Shown: positions 6,885 to 16,379, counted from the stretch's first letter. The stretch is 64,000 nt of DNA from Clostridia bacterium (GCA_009929735.1 RZZU01000006.1:36420-100419), one strand, 5' to 3'. Translations and numbers: made by a program. Notes: generated by a model not told the origin, from the letters alone.

Positions 6885-7871
6885 ATGAAAGTACCTAAGG
6901 AAGTCATGAAGGACATTTATCTGCGGATGCTGCGTATCCGTGAATTTGAAAGCAAGGCACAAACCTTGTTTGCAGATGGAAAGATTCCGGGTTTTGTACA
7001 TCTATATTTAGGGGAAGAGGCAGTTGCAACAGGTGTCTGCGCTTGCCTTGGCGATGAGGATTACATAACAAGCACCCATAGAGGACACGGACATATCGTT
7101 GCTAAGGGTGGAGATTTGAAGTTTATGATGGCAGAACTGTTTGGCAAAGCGACAGGCTACTGCAAAGGCAAAGGCGGCTCCATGCACATTGCGGATCGTG
7201 ATAAAGGCATTTTGGGTGCAAACGGCATTGTAGGTGCTGGTCATAATATTGCGGTTGGCGCAGGTTTATCGGCACAATTGCGTGAGACGGATCAGGTTTG
7301 CGTTTGCTTCTTCGGTGATGCTTCGACAAACCAAGGTACCTTCCATGAATCTTTGAATTTAGCTTCAATCTGGAAATTGCCTATCGTGTTTGTATGTGAA
7401 AACAATAATTACGGAATTTCCATGAGCCAAGCCCGTCACCAAGCAATTAAAGATGTGGCTGATCGTGGTGCGGCATATGGCATCCCAGGTATCGTCGTAG
7501 ATGGCAATGATGTGCTTGCGGTTTATGAAGCGGCATCCGAGGCAGTGGCAAGAGCCAGAAAGGGTCAGGGACCTACTTTGGTGGAATGCAAAACCTACCG
7601 TTGGAGAGGGCATTTTGAAGGGGATCCCGGAAACTACAAGCCAAAGAAAGAGCAAGAAGAGTGGTTGAAGAAGGATCCAATTCCCAGATTTGAGGCATTC
7701 TTAAAAGAAAACGCAATTTTGAGCGACAAAGAAATTGCGGCTTGTGGACAACAAGTAATGGATGAAATTCAGGAAGCAATCCGTTTTGCAGAAGAAAGTC
7801 CTGATCCTGACGTGGCATCTGTTGTGCAGGACATCTATTCCGATATTGTAGAGGAGGTACGGGTAAGATGA
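6885..7871 (+). CDS. acoA: acetoin dehydrogenase E1 alpha subunit (thiamine diphosphate dependent)
   Basis: This 328-residue protein is the alpha subunit of the thiamine-diphosphate E1 component, which cleaves acetoin to acetaldehyde and passes an acetyl group to lipoyl-E2. The thiamine-diphosphate binding motif begins with GDASTN at about residues 144-149 and ends at an Asn near 177 (CENNN). The GHGHIVAKGG and KGKGGSMH segments are typical of the family. The ATG at 6885 follows AAAGGAGG and starts the family's usual N-terminus (MKDIYLRMLRIREFE). The stop overlaps the acoB start by 4 nt, so the subunits are translated together. A branched-chain or pyruvate E1 is less likely given acoX and acoR. 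Confidence 0.93.
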   Translation: MKVPKEVMKDIYLRMLRIREFESKAQTLFADGKIPGFVHLYLGEEAVATGVCACLGDEDYITSTHRGHGHIVAKGGDLKFMMAELFGKATGYCKGKGGSMHIADRDKGILGANGIVGAGHNIAVGAGLSAQLRETDQVCVCFFGDASTNQGTFHESLNLASIWKLPIVFVCENNNYGISMSQARHQAIKDVADRGAAYGIPGIVVDGNDVLAVYEAASEAVARARKGQGPTLVECKTYRWRGHFEGDPGNYKPKKEQEEWLKKDPIPRFEAFLKENAILSDKEIAACGQQVMDEIQEAIRFAEESPDPDVASVVQDIYSDIVEEVRVR

Positions 7872-8836
7872 AAAAGATGAGTTATGCAGAGGCTATCCGA
7901 GAGGGCATGAGTATTCGGATGCGCGAAAATCCCAATGTAGTGTTGTTTGGTGAAGATGTTGGTGCATTTGGCGGTTGTTTCGGTGTTTCCGCAGGAATGT
8001 TTGATGAATTCGGCGAAAAGCGTGTGCGTGACACCCCTATTTCCGAAGGTGTAATTATTGGTACTGCAGTAGGTTCGGCGGCGACAGGCATTCGTCCTAT
8101 TGCGGAATTAATGTTTTGTGATTTCTTGACGGTTGGTATGGATCAGTTAGTCAATCAAGCGGCAAAGATGCGTTATATGTTCGGCGGCAAAATATCCATG
8201 CCTATGGTTGTGCGTTTGCCAAACGGCGCAGGCGTAAGCGCAGCGGCACAGCACTCCCAGTCCTTAGAAGCGTGGATTACCCATGTACCCGGCTTGAAGG
8301 TAATTTATCCTTCTACACCACAAGATGCTTTGGGCTTAATGTTATCTGCAATTGATGATGATAATCCCGTTATGTTTCTCGAACATAAGGCAATGTATAG
8401 CATGAAGGGTGACGTAGAAAGCTTTGAACCCATTCCCATTGGCAAGGGCGATATCAAACGTGAGGGGAATGACGTAACGGTGATTGCCACCGGTAAGATG
8501 GTCCATGAAGCGTTGGCAGCGGCAAAACAATTAGAGGCAGATGGTGTTTCTGTTGAAGTGCTTGACCCTCGTTCCTTATATCCCTTGGATAAAGCATTGA
8601 TTGCCCAATCCTTAAAAAAGACACATAAAGCTGTCATCGTGACGGAAGAAAACAGACGTGGCGGTTACGGCGGTGAAATTTCCGCAATTATTGCAGAAGA
8701 AATGTTTGATTTATTGGATGCCCCTGTTGTACGTATTGGTGCGTTGGATTCCCCCATTCCTTTTGCACCAATACTGGAGCAGGTGTGTATCCCCAATGCA
8801 ACAGATATTTTATCAGCAATTCGCTCATTGACATAA
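7868..8836 (+). CDS. acoB: acetoin dehydrogenase E1 beta subunit
   Basis: This 322-residue beta subunit completes the E1 heterotetramer with AcoA. Family features are visible in order: the N-terminal FGEDVGAFGG segment (near 26-35), RDTPISE (near 56), the AAQHSQSLEAW segment (near 127) and the C-terminal transketolase-type domain with VTEENRRGGYGGEI (near 260). The start is set by the 4-nt overlap with acoA (ATGA) and the GGAGGTACGGGTAAG region just upstream. The length matches the family. Confidence 0.93.
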   Translation: MKKMSYAEAIREGMSIRMRENPNVVLFGEDVGAFGGCFGVSAGMFDEFGEKRVRDTPISEGVIIGTAVGSAATGIRPIAELMFCDFLTVGMDQLVNQAAKMRYMFGGKISMPMVVRLPNGAGVSAAAQHSQSLEAWITHVPGLKVIYPSTPQDALGLMLSAIDDDNPVMFLEHKAMYSMKGDVESFEPIPIGKGDIKREGNDVTVIATGKMVHEALAAAKQLEADGVSVEVLDPRSLYPLDKALIAQSLKKTHKAVIVTEENRRGGYGGEISAIIAEEMFDLLDAPVVRIGALDSPIPFAPILEQVCIPNATDILSAIRSLT

Positions 8837-8860
8837 GGAATATGGGGAAGGAGGGCGTTT

Positions 8861-9856
8861 ATGTCCAGCATCGGCATTATTGCAAATCCCGCTTCGGGTA
8901 AGGATATTCGCAGGCTGGTTTCCTACGCGACAACCATCGACAACCAAGAAAAAATAAATATTGTAAAACGAATCGTATTGGCTGCCCAATCTCTTGGCAT
9001 TGATTCGGTTTGGTTTATGCCTGACACGTTTCAAATAGGCTACACCGTTATTTCAGACTTATCCATGGATGAAAAATTGCTTATCGATTGTAAAGTGATG
9101 GATATTCCCTTAACGGCTACGGCTGATGATACGACAAGGGCGGCGGCTGAAATGGAAAAAATGGGAGTGGGCTGCGTGATTGTTCTGGGGGGAGATGGTA
9201 CAAGTCGGGCGGTAGCAAAGGGCTTGAAGGACACCCCTCTTCTCCCTCTTTCCACAGGGACAAATAACGTTTACCCTACGATGGTAGAAGGGACAGTAGC
9301 CGGGATGGCGGCGGCAGCAATCGCACGTATGCCGAATCCTAAGGAGTGCTGTATACAAGATAAACGGATTGAAGTATATAAAAATAGTGATTTTTTGGAT
9401 ATCGCCTTAATTGATGCGGTGATTACCGATGATCTTTGGGTAGGGGCGAAAGCCATTTGGGACGTGGAAAAATTGAAGCATATTTTTGTGACCCGCTGTC
9501 ATCCGGCAAGTATCGGATTTTCTTCAGCGGCAGGATGCCTTCGGATTGTGGAGGATATTGACCCATATGGCTTCGCCCTAACCCTTGGGGAAAAGGGCGA
9601 AGGAATCATTGCACCGATTGCGGCAGGCGTTTTGGCCCCCTTGGACTATTTGAAGGCGGAGCTTGTACCTTTGGGGGTACCGGTGGAAATGGATCTGGAG
9701 TGGGATTGTATGGTGGCGTTAGATGGAGAGCGAGAATTGCGTGGAAAAAAAGGCGATCGTCTGGCGTTTTTGGTGACACAAAGAGGACCTTGGCGGGTGC
9801 AGATTAAGAGGACGCTTGAAAAAGCGGTTAAATTGGGCTTCTTCAAAAGGTTCTAA
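8861..9856 (+). CDS. acoX: AcoX, NAD-kinase-like protein of the acetoin operon
   Basis: This 331-residue protein belongs to the ATP-NAD kinase superfamily. GIIANPASGKDIRRLV lies at the start and the nucleotide-binding GGDGTSRAV motif near residues 110-118. AcoX is found with acetoin dehydrogenase genes in many bacteria. Its exact reaction is not settled, and the superfamily suggests a nucleotide or diacylglycerol-kinase-like phosphotransfer. The ATG at 8861 follows GGAAGGAGGG. It is soluble. The gap to acoC is 31 nt. Confidence 0.85.
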   Translation: MSSIGIIANPASGKDIRRLVSYATTIDNQEKINIVKRIVLAAQSLGIDSVWFMPDTFQIGYTVISDLSMDEKLLIDCKVMDIPLTATADDTTRAAAEMEKMGVGCVIVLGGDGTSRAVAKGLKDTPLLPLSTGTNNVYPTMVEGTVAGMAAAAIARMPNPKECCIQDKRIEVYKNSDFLDIALIDAVITDDLWVGAKAIWDVEKLKHIFVTRCHPASIGFSSAAGCLRIVEDIDPYGFALTLGEKGEGIIAPIAAGVLAPLDYLKAELVPLGVPVEMDLEWDCMVALDGERELRGKKGDRLAFLVTQRGPWRVQIKRTLEKAVKLGFFKRF

Positions 9857-9887
9857 CAAAAAATTGATATTATTTGGAGGTGAAGTT

Positions 9888-11219
9888 ATGGCACAGGAAG
9901 TTTTTTTACCCAAGTTGGGGCTGACCATGACAGAAGGAACCATCGATGAATGGAAGTTCAAAGAAGGCGAGTTTGTAAAAAAAGGAGATGCGCTATTTAG
10001 TGTTTCCACAGATAAATTGACAAATGACGTTGAAGCAGAAGCTGAGGGCGTGCTTTTGAAAATTTTGGTGCCTGCCGGTGAAACAGCGTTGTGCAAAGCA
10101 GTGGTGGCCTATCTTGGGCAGGCAGGAGAAACGGTTTCTCAGGTTTCTACATCAGGAGAAAAAACGGAAGAAAAAATTCAAGGGGAATCTGGAAAAGCGA
10201 CAACACAAGCCGCAGCCGCACCTTCAAGAGAAAATATTTTAGCTTCGCCGGCGGCGAAAAAATTTGCAAAAGAAAATAACATTGACCTTGGACTGGTTTC
10301 GGGAACGGGCCCCAGTGGCCGAATTACCTTGCAAGACGCAGAAGCATATTGTGCAAACTTGCAACAAGACAATAACGGAGAGAAAACAAAAACCAGTCCT
10401 ATGGCGGCGAAGCTGGCAGAGGAATTGGGCGTGGATGTTGCAAAAATTACGGCCGACGGTAGAATCATGAAGCAAGATGTTTTGACGGCGGCTGGTGGAG
10501 ATATAGAAAAGGTGGCAGAGGAAAGTGGAAACGACTTGCAGCCTGTAAAGGTAAATGCACTGCGTCGAAGCATTGCTGCAAACATGACATTATCTTGGCA
10601 TACCTCTCCTCGTGTGACATACACACACCCTGTGGACACTACAGCAATGAAGGAATTGCGGGAAAAATTGAAAGAAGCCTGCAAAGAACAGCAGATTAAG
10701 CTAACATATAACCATATTATTATCACAATGGCGGCAAAGGCGTTAATGGAGTTTCCCGATGTAAACGCCAGCTTTGCAGATAATATGATTACAAGACATA
10801 GCCATGCCAATGTGGGCTTGGCGGTGGCAAAGGGAGATGGGCTGATTGTTCCCAATGTCAAGGGTGCGGACACAAAATCTCTCCTTGAGGTTGCGAAGGA
10901 AACGGAAGCTTTGATTGAAGCCACACGCAGCGGTAAAATCAGTATGGAGGATATGACGGGCGGAACCTTCACCATTTCCAATTTAGGTCCCTACGGCATA
11001 ACGAATTTCTCACCCATCATCAACCAGCCAGAATTGGCAATTTTGGGCGTTTGCGATATGGTGGAAACAGTAGTGGTGCGTAATGGACAAATGGAAATCC
11101 GCCCCATGATGAACCTTTGTTTGACTGCGGATCATCGTGTGGTAGACGGGGTAATGGCGGCAAAATTCTTAAAACGTCTTTGCGACCTTTTGGAAAACCC
11201 GTATCTTTTGTTTACATAA
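9888..11219 (+). CDS. acoC: dihydrolipoamide acetyltransferase (E2) of the acetoin dehydrogenase complex
   Basis: This 443-residue E2 takes the acetyl group from E1 and passes it to CoA. It has one lipoyl domain at residues 1-75 with the lipoylated Lys in STDKL (near 42). Two peripheral-subunit-binding segments follow, one near 112-150 (SPAAKKFAKENNIDL) and one near 168-202 (SPMAAKLAEELGVDV). The catalytic acyltransferase domain spans about 217-443 with DHRVVDG at 415-421, His416 being the expected catalytic base. Two binding segments in tandem are less usual than one. The ATG at 9888 is chosen for its GGAGGTG site and the immediate lipoyl domain. It ends 8 nt before a terminator-like hairpin. 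Confidence 0.93.
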   Translation: MAQEVFLPKLGLTMTEGTIDEWKFKEGEFVKKGDALFSVSTDKLTNDVEAEAEGVLLKILVPAGETALCKAVVAYLGQAGETVSQVSTSGEKTEEKIQGESGKATTQAAAAPSRENILASPAAKKFAKENNIDLGLVSGTGPSGRITLQDAEAYCANLQQDNNGEKTKTSPMAAKLAEELGVDVAKITADGRIMKQDVLTAAGGDIEKVAEESGNDLQPVKVNALRRSIAANMTLSWHTSPRVTYTHPVDTTAMKELREKLKEACKEQQIKLTYNHIIITMAAKALMEFPDVNASFADNMITRHSHANVGLAVAKGDGLIVPNVKGADTKSLLEVAKETEALIEATRSGKISMEDMTGGTFTISNLGPYGITNFSPIINQPELAILGVCDMVETVVVRNGQMEIRPMMNLCLTADHRVVDGVMAAKFLKRLCDLLENPYLLFT

Positions 11220-11227
11220 GAAAGCAG

Positions 11228-11263
11228 AAAACGGATGGGGGCAAACGCCTTTGTCCGTTTTTT
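11228..11263 (+). terminator. terminator-like hairpin inside the aco operon, between acoC and acoL
   Basis: AAAACGGA pairs with TCCGTTTT across an inner GGC/GCC pairing, and the 3' arm runs into six Ts. It should stop part of the transcripts after acoC and lower acoL output. No separate promoter for acoL is evident in the 63 nt that remain. Confidence 0.6.
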
Positions 11264-11326
11264 ACAAAAGAGAAAGAATCGAGAGCTTGTACGATGTAAA
11301 ATATAAAGAAGAAAGGATTTGAGCAT

Positions 11327-13057
11327 ATGGCAAGTGAAATTTTGATGCCGAAACTGGGGCTGACCATGACGGAAGGAACCATAGAGGAATGGAAAAAGAA
11401 AGAAGGGGAAGCGGTTAAGGCAGGAGAAGCGCTTTTTTCCGTGGCAACAGATAAATTAAGCAGTGATGTGGAATGCGATAAAGATGGGATATTGCTGAAA
11501 ATTCTATGCTCCGCCGGAGAAACAGCTGCCTGCAAAAGCGTTGTTGCATATATTGGGCAGGCTGGGGAAAGCATTGCAGAAAAGGGCGGCACAGAAAAGC
11601 AAGATGCCCCTGTGCAGGAAGCTTCCGTTGCATCGGAAGCGCCGAAGAAGTCTGATAAAAAGTCGATTATCATTGTTGGAGGCGGCCCTGGCGGATATGT
11701 AGCGGCAATCCGTGCGGCACAATTAGGGGCAGAGGTAACGGTAATTGAAAAAGAATATTTAGGCGGTACTTGTTTAAATATCGGTTGTATCCCCACAAAA
11801 AGCTTGCTGCATAGCGCAGAGTTATTTGAGCAAATCAAGCATCAGGGAAAAGAATTGGGTATCAACGCCACAGGACTTAGTGTGGATTTTTCTCAAGTAA
11901 TGGCGCATAAGAATGCAATTTCCAAACAATTAACGTCAGGCGTTGCCGGACTGTTTAAGCTAAATAAAATTAAAAAAATCGACGGGGAAGCAAGCTTTAT
12001 TTCGCCAAAAACCCTATTGATTCAAAAAGCGGATGGGAAAAAGGAAGAATTGAAAGGGGATGCCATTATTTTGGCTACCGGGTCTGTTAATTTTGCACCT
12101 CCAATACCCGGTTTAAAGGAAAATTCCAATTGTATCGATTCTACAGGAGCCCTTAGTCTGGAAACCTTGCCCCAATCCATGGTAGTGATTGGTGGCGGCG
12201 TAATTGGTTTGGAATTGGCGTGTGCCTATGCCGCTTTCGGCACAAAGATTACGGTGGTTGAGGCACTTGGACGTATGCTTCCCATGATGGATGGCGAGAT
12301 TACAGAGGTTGGCGTTGCGCATATGAAGAAAATGGGAATCGACTTTCATTTGGAATGCCCTGTGCAGGCAATAGAAGCTTCTTCTGTGGGTGCAAAGGTC
12401 GTTTGCAAGGACAGAGATGGTAAGGCGATCACATTTGAAGCGGAGAAGGTTTTGGTGGCAATCGGTCGTCGTGCTAATACAGCGGGGTTGCAGTTGGATT
12501 TGGGCGGTGTTAGCCATGATAATGGACGTATTGTTGTCAATGCAAAGATGGAAACAAATGTGTCCGGTGTATATGCCATAGGGGATTGTGTGAAGGGCTA
12601 TGCACAGCTTGCACATACGGCGTCTGCTATGGGGGAAGTGGCGGCAGAGAATATTTGCGGACATTCTTCCCATTACGAAGAAGGCACAAGCCCCACTTGC
12701 GTATATATGATGCCCGAGGCAGCAGGCGTTGGACTTACGGAAGAAGCTTGCAAAAAGAAAGGGATCGATTATAAAGTTGGCAAATTCCCTATGTCGGCAA
12801 ATGGCAAAGCCCTTATTTTAAACGGAGGCGAGGGTCTGGTAAAAATTATTACCGATGTGAAACATGAAGAAATCTTGGGAATGCACATCGTAGGGCCAAG
12901 AGCAACCGACTTGATTGCGGAAGGGGCTTTGGCAATTCGATTGGAGGCAACGGCGGAAGAATTAATTTCCACCATACATTCTCACCCCACTGTTACAGAA
13001 ACCATGCGAGAGGCAGCCCTGAATGTCGAAAAACGTGCCATTCATATGAAGAACTAA
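11327..13057 (+). CDS. acoL: dihydrolipoamide dehydrogenase (E3) with an N-terminal lipoyl domain
   Basis: This 576-residue E3 reoxidises dihydrolipoamide using FAD and NAD+. Residues 1-76 form a lipoyl domain (Lys in ATDKL) very similar to that of AcoC, then an Ala/Glu/Lys-rich linker. The flavoprotein starts near 115 with GGGPGG (118-123). The redox disulfide is C149-LNIG-C154, a second dinucleotide site GGGVIG lies near 289, and the C-terminal catalytic pair is H553/E558 in HPTVTE. Lipoyl-E3 fusions are known in Gram-positive 2-oxoacid and acetoin complexes. The ATG at 11327 follows AGAAAGGA. It is the last gene of the operon. Confidence 0.93.
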   Translation: MASEILMPKLGLTMTEGTIEEWKKKEGEAVKAGEALFSVATDKLSSDVECDKDGILLKILCSAGETAACKSVVAYIGQAGESIAEKGGTEKQDAPVQEASVASEAPKKSDKKSIIIVGGGPGGYVAAIRAAQLGAEVTVIEKEYLGGTCLNIGCIPTKSLLHSAELFEQIKHQGKELGINATGLSVDFSQVMAHKNAISKQLTSGVAGLFKLNKIKKIDGEASFISPKTLLIQKADGKKEELKGDAIILATGSVNFAPPIPGLKENSNCIDSTGALSLETLPQSMVVIGGGVIGLELACAYAAFGTKITVVEALGRMLPMMDGEITEVGVAHMKKMGIDFHLECPVQAIEASSVGAKVVCKDRDGKAITFEAEKVLVAIGRRANTAGLQLDLGGVSHDNGRIVVNAKMETNVSGVYAIGDCVKGYAQLAHTASAMGEVAAENICGHSSHYEEGTSPTCVYMMPEAAGVGLTEEACKKKGIDYKVGKFPMSANGKALILNGGEGLVKIITDVKHEEILGMHIVGPRATDLIAEGALAIRLEATAEELISTIHSHPTVTETMREAALNVEKRAIHMKN

Positions 13058-13189
13058 GGGTACAATCAAAGAAAGCGTTGACGATATGACTGGGAATCAG
13101 TGCCATTCATAGTGTAATTACAATAAAAAAGGTGTTTTTGAAAGTAATAGTTGGATGTCAACTAAAAAATATAAAATAAGTTGCTTATT

Positions 13190-13226
13190 CCCCTCACTTT
13201 TTTGGCTAAGGCGTGAGGGGTTTTTT
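13190..13226 (+). terminator. intrinsic terminator of the aco operon
   Basis: CCCCTCAC and GTGAGGGG form a perfect 8-bp stem followed by six Ts, 133 nt after acoL. Stem, loop start and tail (TTTTTTCTATCC) closely resemble the terminator at 4072-4110, so near-copies bracket the acoR-aco block. Confidence 0.85.
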
Positions 13227-13938
13227 CTATCCTATCAAGTAGTTCTTTACAACTGAATTGGCTTAGTTTAAATACGTTTTGTTTCGCTCAAATAAATCAC
13301 CGGAAATGTTGGTGGGGTGAATATATAAAGCAAAATTCAAGGTAAAATGCTGTTTTATAAAAATAAGCTTTTGAAACATAGGGAGCACCTAAAAGTGTTA
13401 TTCATCAGCACTTCCCTAGATGCAAAAAATCTCCAACGCCCTAAAATGTTCAGAATACGATGTATTGGAAACATGATTAAGTGCAACGTTTGTTATAGTT
13501 GTTTATTTGGATATTTTTTAAGGAAAAATTCAGTGCGATGTGCAGCAAGGAGAAGGGTTTGTTTTATGAGGAATCTGTATAGAAAAGACATTTTGATGAG
13601 ATGGAATAATGCTTTCCCCAAAAAAGCAGACACATATATCGGCGAAAAGCTGCCTTTGATGTGTTTGATGGTCAAAACCTGTGAAAAAAAAGCTGAAAAG
13701 ACCGAAGAAGGTAAGGCAAGTAAGAAAGTTCTTTGCCATTGTAATGGTGTGGCTCCTCCTGTTTTTGCAAAAAAATGATTAGTATAGCCTGAGGAAGTTA
13801 AGCAACGCGGCTGTTTCGTTTTTAGACAGAGGCGGGGTGCGGGGCGAAGGGAAATTTAAAATATGATTAAAAAGCTGATTTTCTGCGCTGTTTTAGGCAA
13901 AGAAGAAAGAACGATGGAACATAATGGATTATTTTTTG
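13227..13938. other. long intergenic stretch with no convincing gene
   Basis: A plus-strand frame is open from 13347 to 13778. Its last 70 codons (from the ATG at 13566, with AAGGAGAAGGG upstream) give a Lys- and Cys-containing peptide that I cannot match to any family. Composition and the lack of domains argue against it, so it is not listed as a gene. No tRNA, repeat or clear RNA structure was seen. Confidence 0.4.
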
Positions 13939-13967
13939 TTTACCTTACGTGAAAAGTATTATATAAT
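13939..13967 (+). promoter_or_regulatory. candidate promoter of the hlyD-like/yggS/sepF unit
   Basis: TTTACC at 13939-13944 and TATAAT at 13962-13967 are 17 bp apart, 44 bp before the start codon at 14012. The following genes are closely spaced and may be read from here. Confidence 0.55.
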
Positions 13968-14011
13968 ATTATGATACAATTTATTTGATAACGACGATAA
14001 GGAGGATTTCA

Positions 14012-15661
14012 ATGAAAAAAGATTCCTCAAAGAATAGAAAAAAAAAGCGTCCTCATGGGGCTGAACCAAAAGTCCGCAGGCAGGCACCGCCGCCTAAACG
14101 CACCTATCCCACAACGGGGAATTTAAACAGATTGGACTCGTCCTATGAACAAAGCCGAGGAGAGCAAAGCAACAGAGAAATCCGACCGCAAAAAGAGGTT
14201 CAAAGAACACGAAGAAAAACGAGGCGCATCCGTGTCAGTCGGGTGTTGCCAATGTTTGTATTTATGGTTATTGCAGTCTACCTTTTTGGGCAGATGCTTA
14301 CTATGTCTGCAAAAAAAACGGAAGTGGACGTGGAAACGGTTGACTATGGCGCGCTTGATACCCCGGAACGATATTCGGGGCTGATTGTGCGGGATGAATA
14401 CGTTGTTGCCAGTAACCGTACAGGACAGCCATTTTATCAGTTTTCTGAGGGGGAGTATGTGTCAAAAGATGCAGTTGTTTGTACAGTAAAGGATACAAGC
14501 TCGACGGATGAGCTAGAGAGCAAGCTGGACGAGCTGGATATGGATATTTTAAAAAGCCAGAAAAACCGTTCTGATTTATCTGCTTTTTCCGAAGATATTG
14601 AAAGAGTGGAAGAAAATATTCAGCGTGGCGTTGATTCTTTTGCAGGAAGTTCTATGAAATCAGATGCAAGTTATTTTTACGATATGAAGGAGCAGGTACA
14701 GTCCTTTATGACCCAAAGAAATGAGATTTGGTTGACAGAAAATGTGGACAGTCTTTCCCAGCTGACAGAGGAAAAATCTCAATATGAGGAGAAATTAGCG
14801 CAGAATTTAAGTTCGATTCAGGCAAAGGAAAGCGGGATATTATGCTTTAGCTATGATGGGCTGGAAGAAACCCTGACAAAAGACACGCTTGAAGGAGTGA
14901 CCGAGGGACAAGTCGGCGAAACGAAAACGAAGTACATTTCAAAGGCTAAGGCTGTTTCCGAGGGTGATCCCTTATTTAAAATTGTTACCAGCAATCAGTG
15001 GGACATTGTTGCTTATTTGCCCAATTCTGTGGTTTTAAATTGGGAAAAGGGTGAAAGCAAAGTGCTGAATTTACAGCTTGATGATGAGGTGCTTCAAATA
15101 AACACAAAATTAGAGTCCATTGAAGTGGGTGAAAAGAAAGCAAAGGTTGTGTTTTCCAGCTATGAGCAGATGGAACCCTTTATAAACCAAAGGAGTTTGG
15201 AATTTTATTTAGAGGGAACAATCGTTGAAGGCTTGAAGGTTCCCAATGATGCCATCGTTGAAAAATCACTGATTAGTGTTCCGACGGACTGTATTATGGA
15301 AAGCATGGGCAACCAAGGCGTTCTTTTGGTGAACGGCAGCAACACCAAATTTTTAGCCGTTTCCATTGTTTCATACGATGATGAAAATGATTATATTGAC
15401 CAAAATGGGGAATTAAAGCTGGGAGATGTTATTTTGCAGGGAACGGGCGAGAATGCAGCGCAATATACGGTTTCTGAATTATCACCTAAAAGCGGCGTTT
15501 ACATTGCAAACAGCTCCATGGCAAAATTCGTAACCATTGATATTCTGGATCAAAATCAGGAATATGCGATCATTCGCTCTGGAGCGACATATGGTTTGCA
15601 GGCGTTCGATTTGATTGTTTCAAATGCAAAAAATATTAAAGAAGGACAAAGCCTTTATTAA
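14012..15661 (+). CDS. HlyD-like membrane-fusion-type protein of the sepF cluster
   Basis: From the ATG at 14012 (AAGGAGG nine bases upstream) this encodes 549 residues. A highly basic cytoplasmic start (KKDSSKNRKKKRP) leads to a single membrane segment at about residues 77-97 (VLPMFVFMVIAVYLFGQML). The extracytoplasmic part has a lipoyl/barrel-sandwich-like segment, a predicted coiled coil (about 155-270, many Glu, Ser and Leu) and a C-terminal barrel region. This is the layout of HlyD-type adaptors. No ABC transporter or outer partner is nearby. Similar proteins sit beside yggS-sepF in other Clostridia as I recall, so a wall or division role is possible. It ends 19 nt before yggS. Confidence 0.7.
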   Translation: MKKDSSKNRKKKRPHGAEPKVRRQAPPPKRTYPTTGNLNRLDSSYEQSRGEQSNREIRPQKEVQRTRRKTRRIRVSRVLPMFVFMVIAVYLFGQMLTMSAKKTEVDVETVDYGALDTPERYSGLIVRDEYVVASNRTGQPFYQFSEGEYVSKDAVVCTVKDTSSTDELESKLDELDMDILKSQKNRSDLSAFSEDIERVEENIQRGVDSFAGSSMKSDASYFYDMKEQVQSFMTQRNEIWLTENVDSLSQLTEEKSQYEEKLAQNLSSIQAKESGILCFSYDGLEETLTKDTLEGVTEGQVGETKTKYISKAKAVSEGDPLFKIVTSNQWDIVAYLPNSVVLNWEKGESKVLNLQLDDEVLQINTKLESIEVGEKKAKVVFSSYEQMEPFINQRSLEFYLEGTIVEGLKVPNDAIVEKSLISVPTDCIMESMGNQGVLLVNGSNTKFLAVSIVSYDDENDYIDQNGELKLGDVILQGTGENAAQYTVSELSPKSGVYIANSSMAKFVTIDILDQNQEYAIIRSGATYGLQAFDLIVSNAKNIKEGQSLY

Positions 15662-15680
15662 GAAGAAAGGAAAGAAAAAT

Positions 15681-16379
15681 ATGAGCCATATTGCAGAAAA
15701 TATCAAGGCGGTTGAGGCTAAAATTGCGGCGGCGGCACGAAGAAGCGGCAGAAAAAAAGAGGGGATTCTTCTTTTGGCGGTGAGCAAAACACAGTCCGTT
15801 GATGTGATACGTCAGGCGGTGGAATGCGGGCTTACCTCGCTTGGTGAAAATAAAGTACAGGAAATTATGGACAAGTATGAGCCGATGGGTGAGGGGATAC
15901 ACTGGCACCTCATTGGGCATCTGCAAACCAATAAAGTGAAATACATTATTGACAAGGTGGATATGATTCACGCTGTGGAAAGCCTTAAGCTTGCGGAGGA
16001 AATTGAAAGACGTGCTGCGGCAAAGGGGCTGGTCATGGATATTTTAGTGGAAGTGAACATGGCTGACGAGGATAGTAAGTATGGAATTACACCAAAAAAT
16101 GCCGAGGAATTTATCAGAGAGCTTGCAAAGAAGGAGCATTTGCGTGTCAGAGGTTTGATGACGGTGGCACCTTTTGTAGAAAATCCAGAGGATAACAGGG
16201 AATATTTCCGCCAAATGAAGCAATTACAGGTTGACATCAATGCAAAAAAAATTGATAATATAGTAATGGACGTGCTTTCCATGGGGATGACAGGTGATTA
16301 TGAAGTTGCCATAGAAGAAGGGGCAACCATCGTTCGTGTAGGCACGGGTATTTTTGGCGAAAGAGATTACTCCAAGTGA
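15681..16379 (+). CDS. YggS/YlmE-family pyridoxal-phosphate homeostasis protein
   Basis: This 232-residue protein is a single-domain, alanine-racemase-fold PLP protein. The cofactor Lys is in AVSKTQ (near residue 36). Further family motifs are LGENKVQE (near 54), HWHLIGHLQTNKVK (near 76) and the C-terminal VRVGTGIFGERDY. Family members bind PLP without a clear catalytic activity and keep cellular vitamin B6 pools in balance. The ATG at 15681 is chosen because AGAAAGGAAAG precedes it and the family N-terminus (IAENIKAVEAKI) begins at once. It is followed by sepF, the same order as ylmE-sepF in Bacillus. Confidence 0.92.
   Translation: MSHIAENIKAVEAKIAAAARRSGRKKEGILLLAVSKTQSVDVIRQAVECGLTSLGENKVQEIMDKYEPMGEGIHWHLIGHLQTNKVKYIIDKVDMIHAVESLKLAEEIERRAAAKGLVMDILVEVNMADEDSKYGITPKNAEEFIRELAKKEHLRVRGLMTVAPFVENPEDNREYFRQMKQLQVDINAKKIDNIVMDVLSMGMTGDYEVAIEEGATIVRVGTGIFGERDYSK

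Noticed and set aside
13347..13778. 143-codon plus-strand frame after the aco operon
   Set aside because: Composition is atypical (many Cys, Arg, Lys), there is no domain, and the first half has no ribosome site. Only the last 70 codons could be real.
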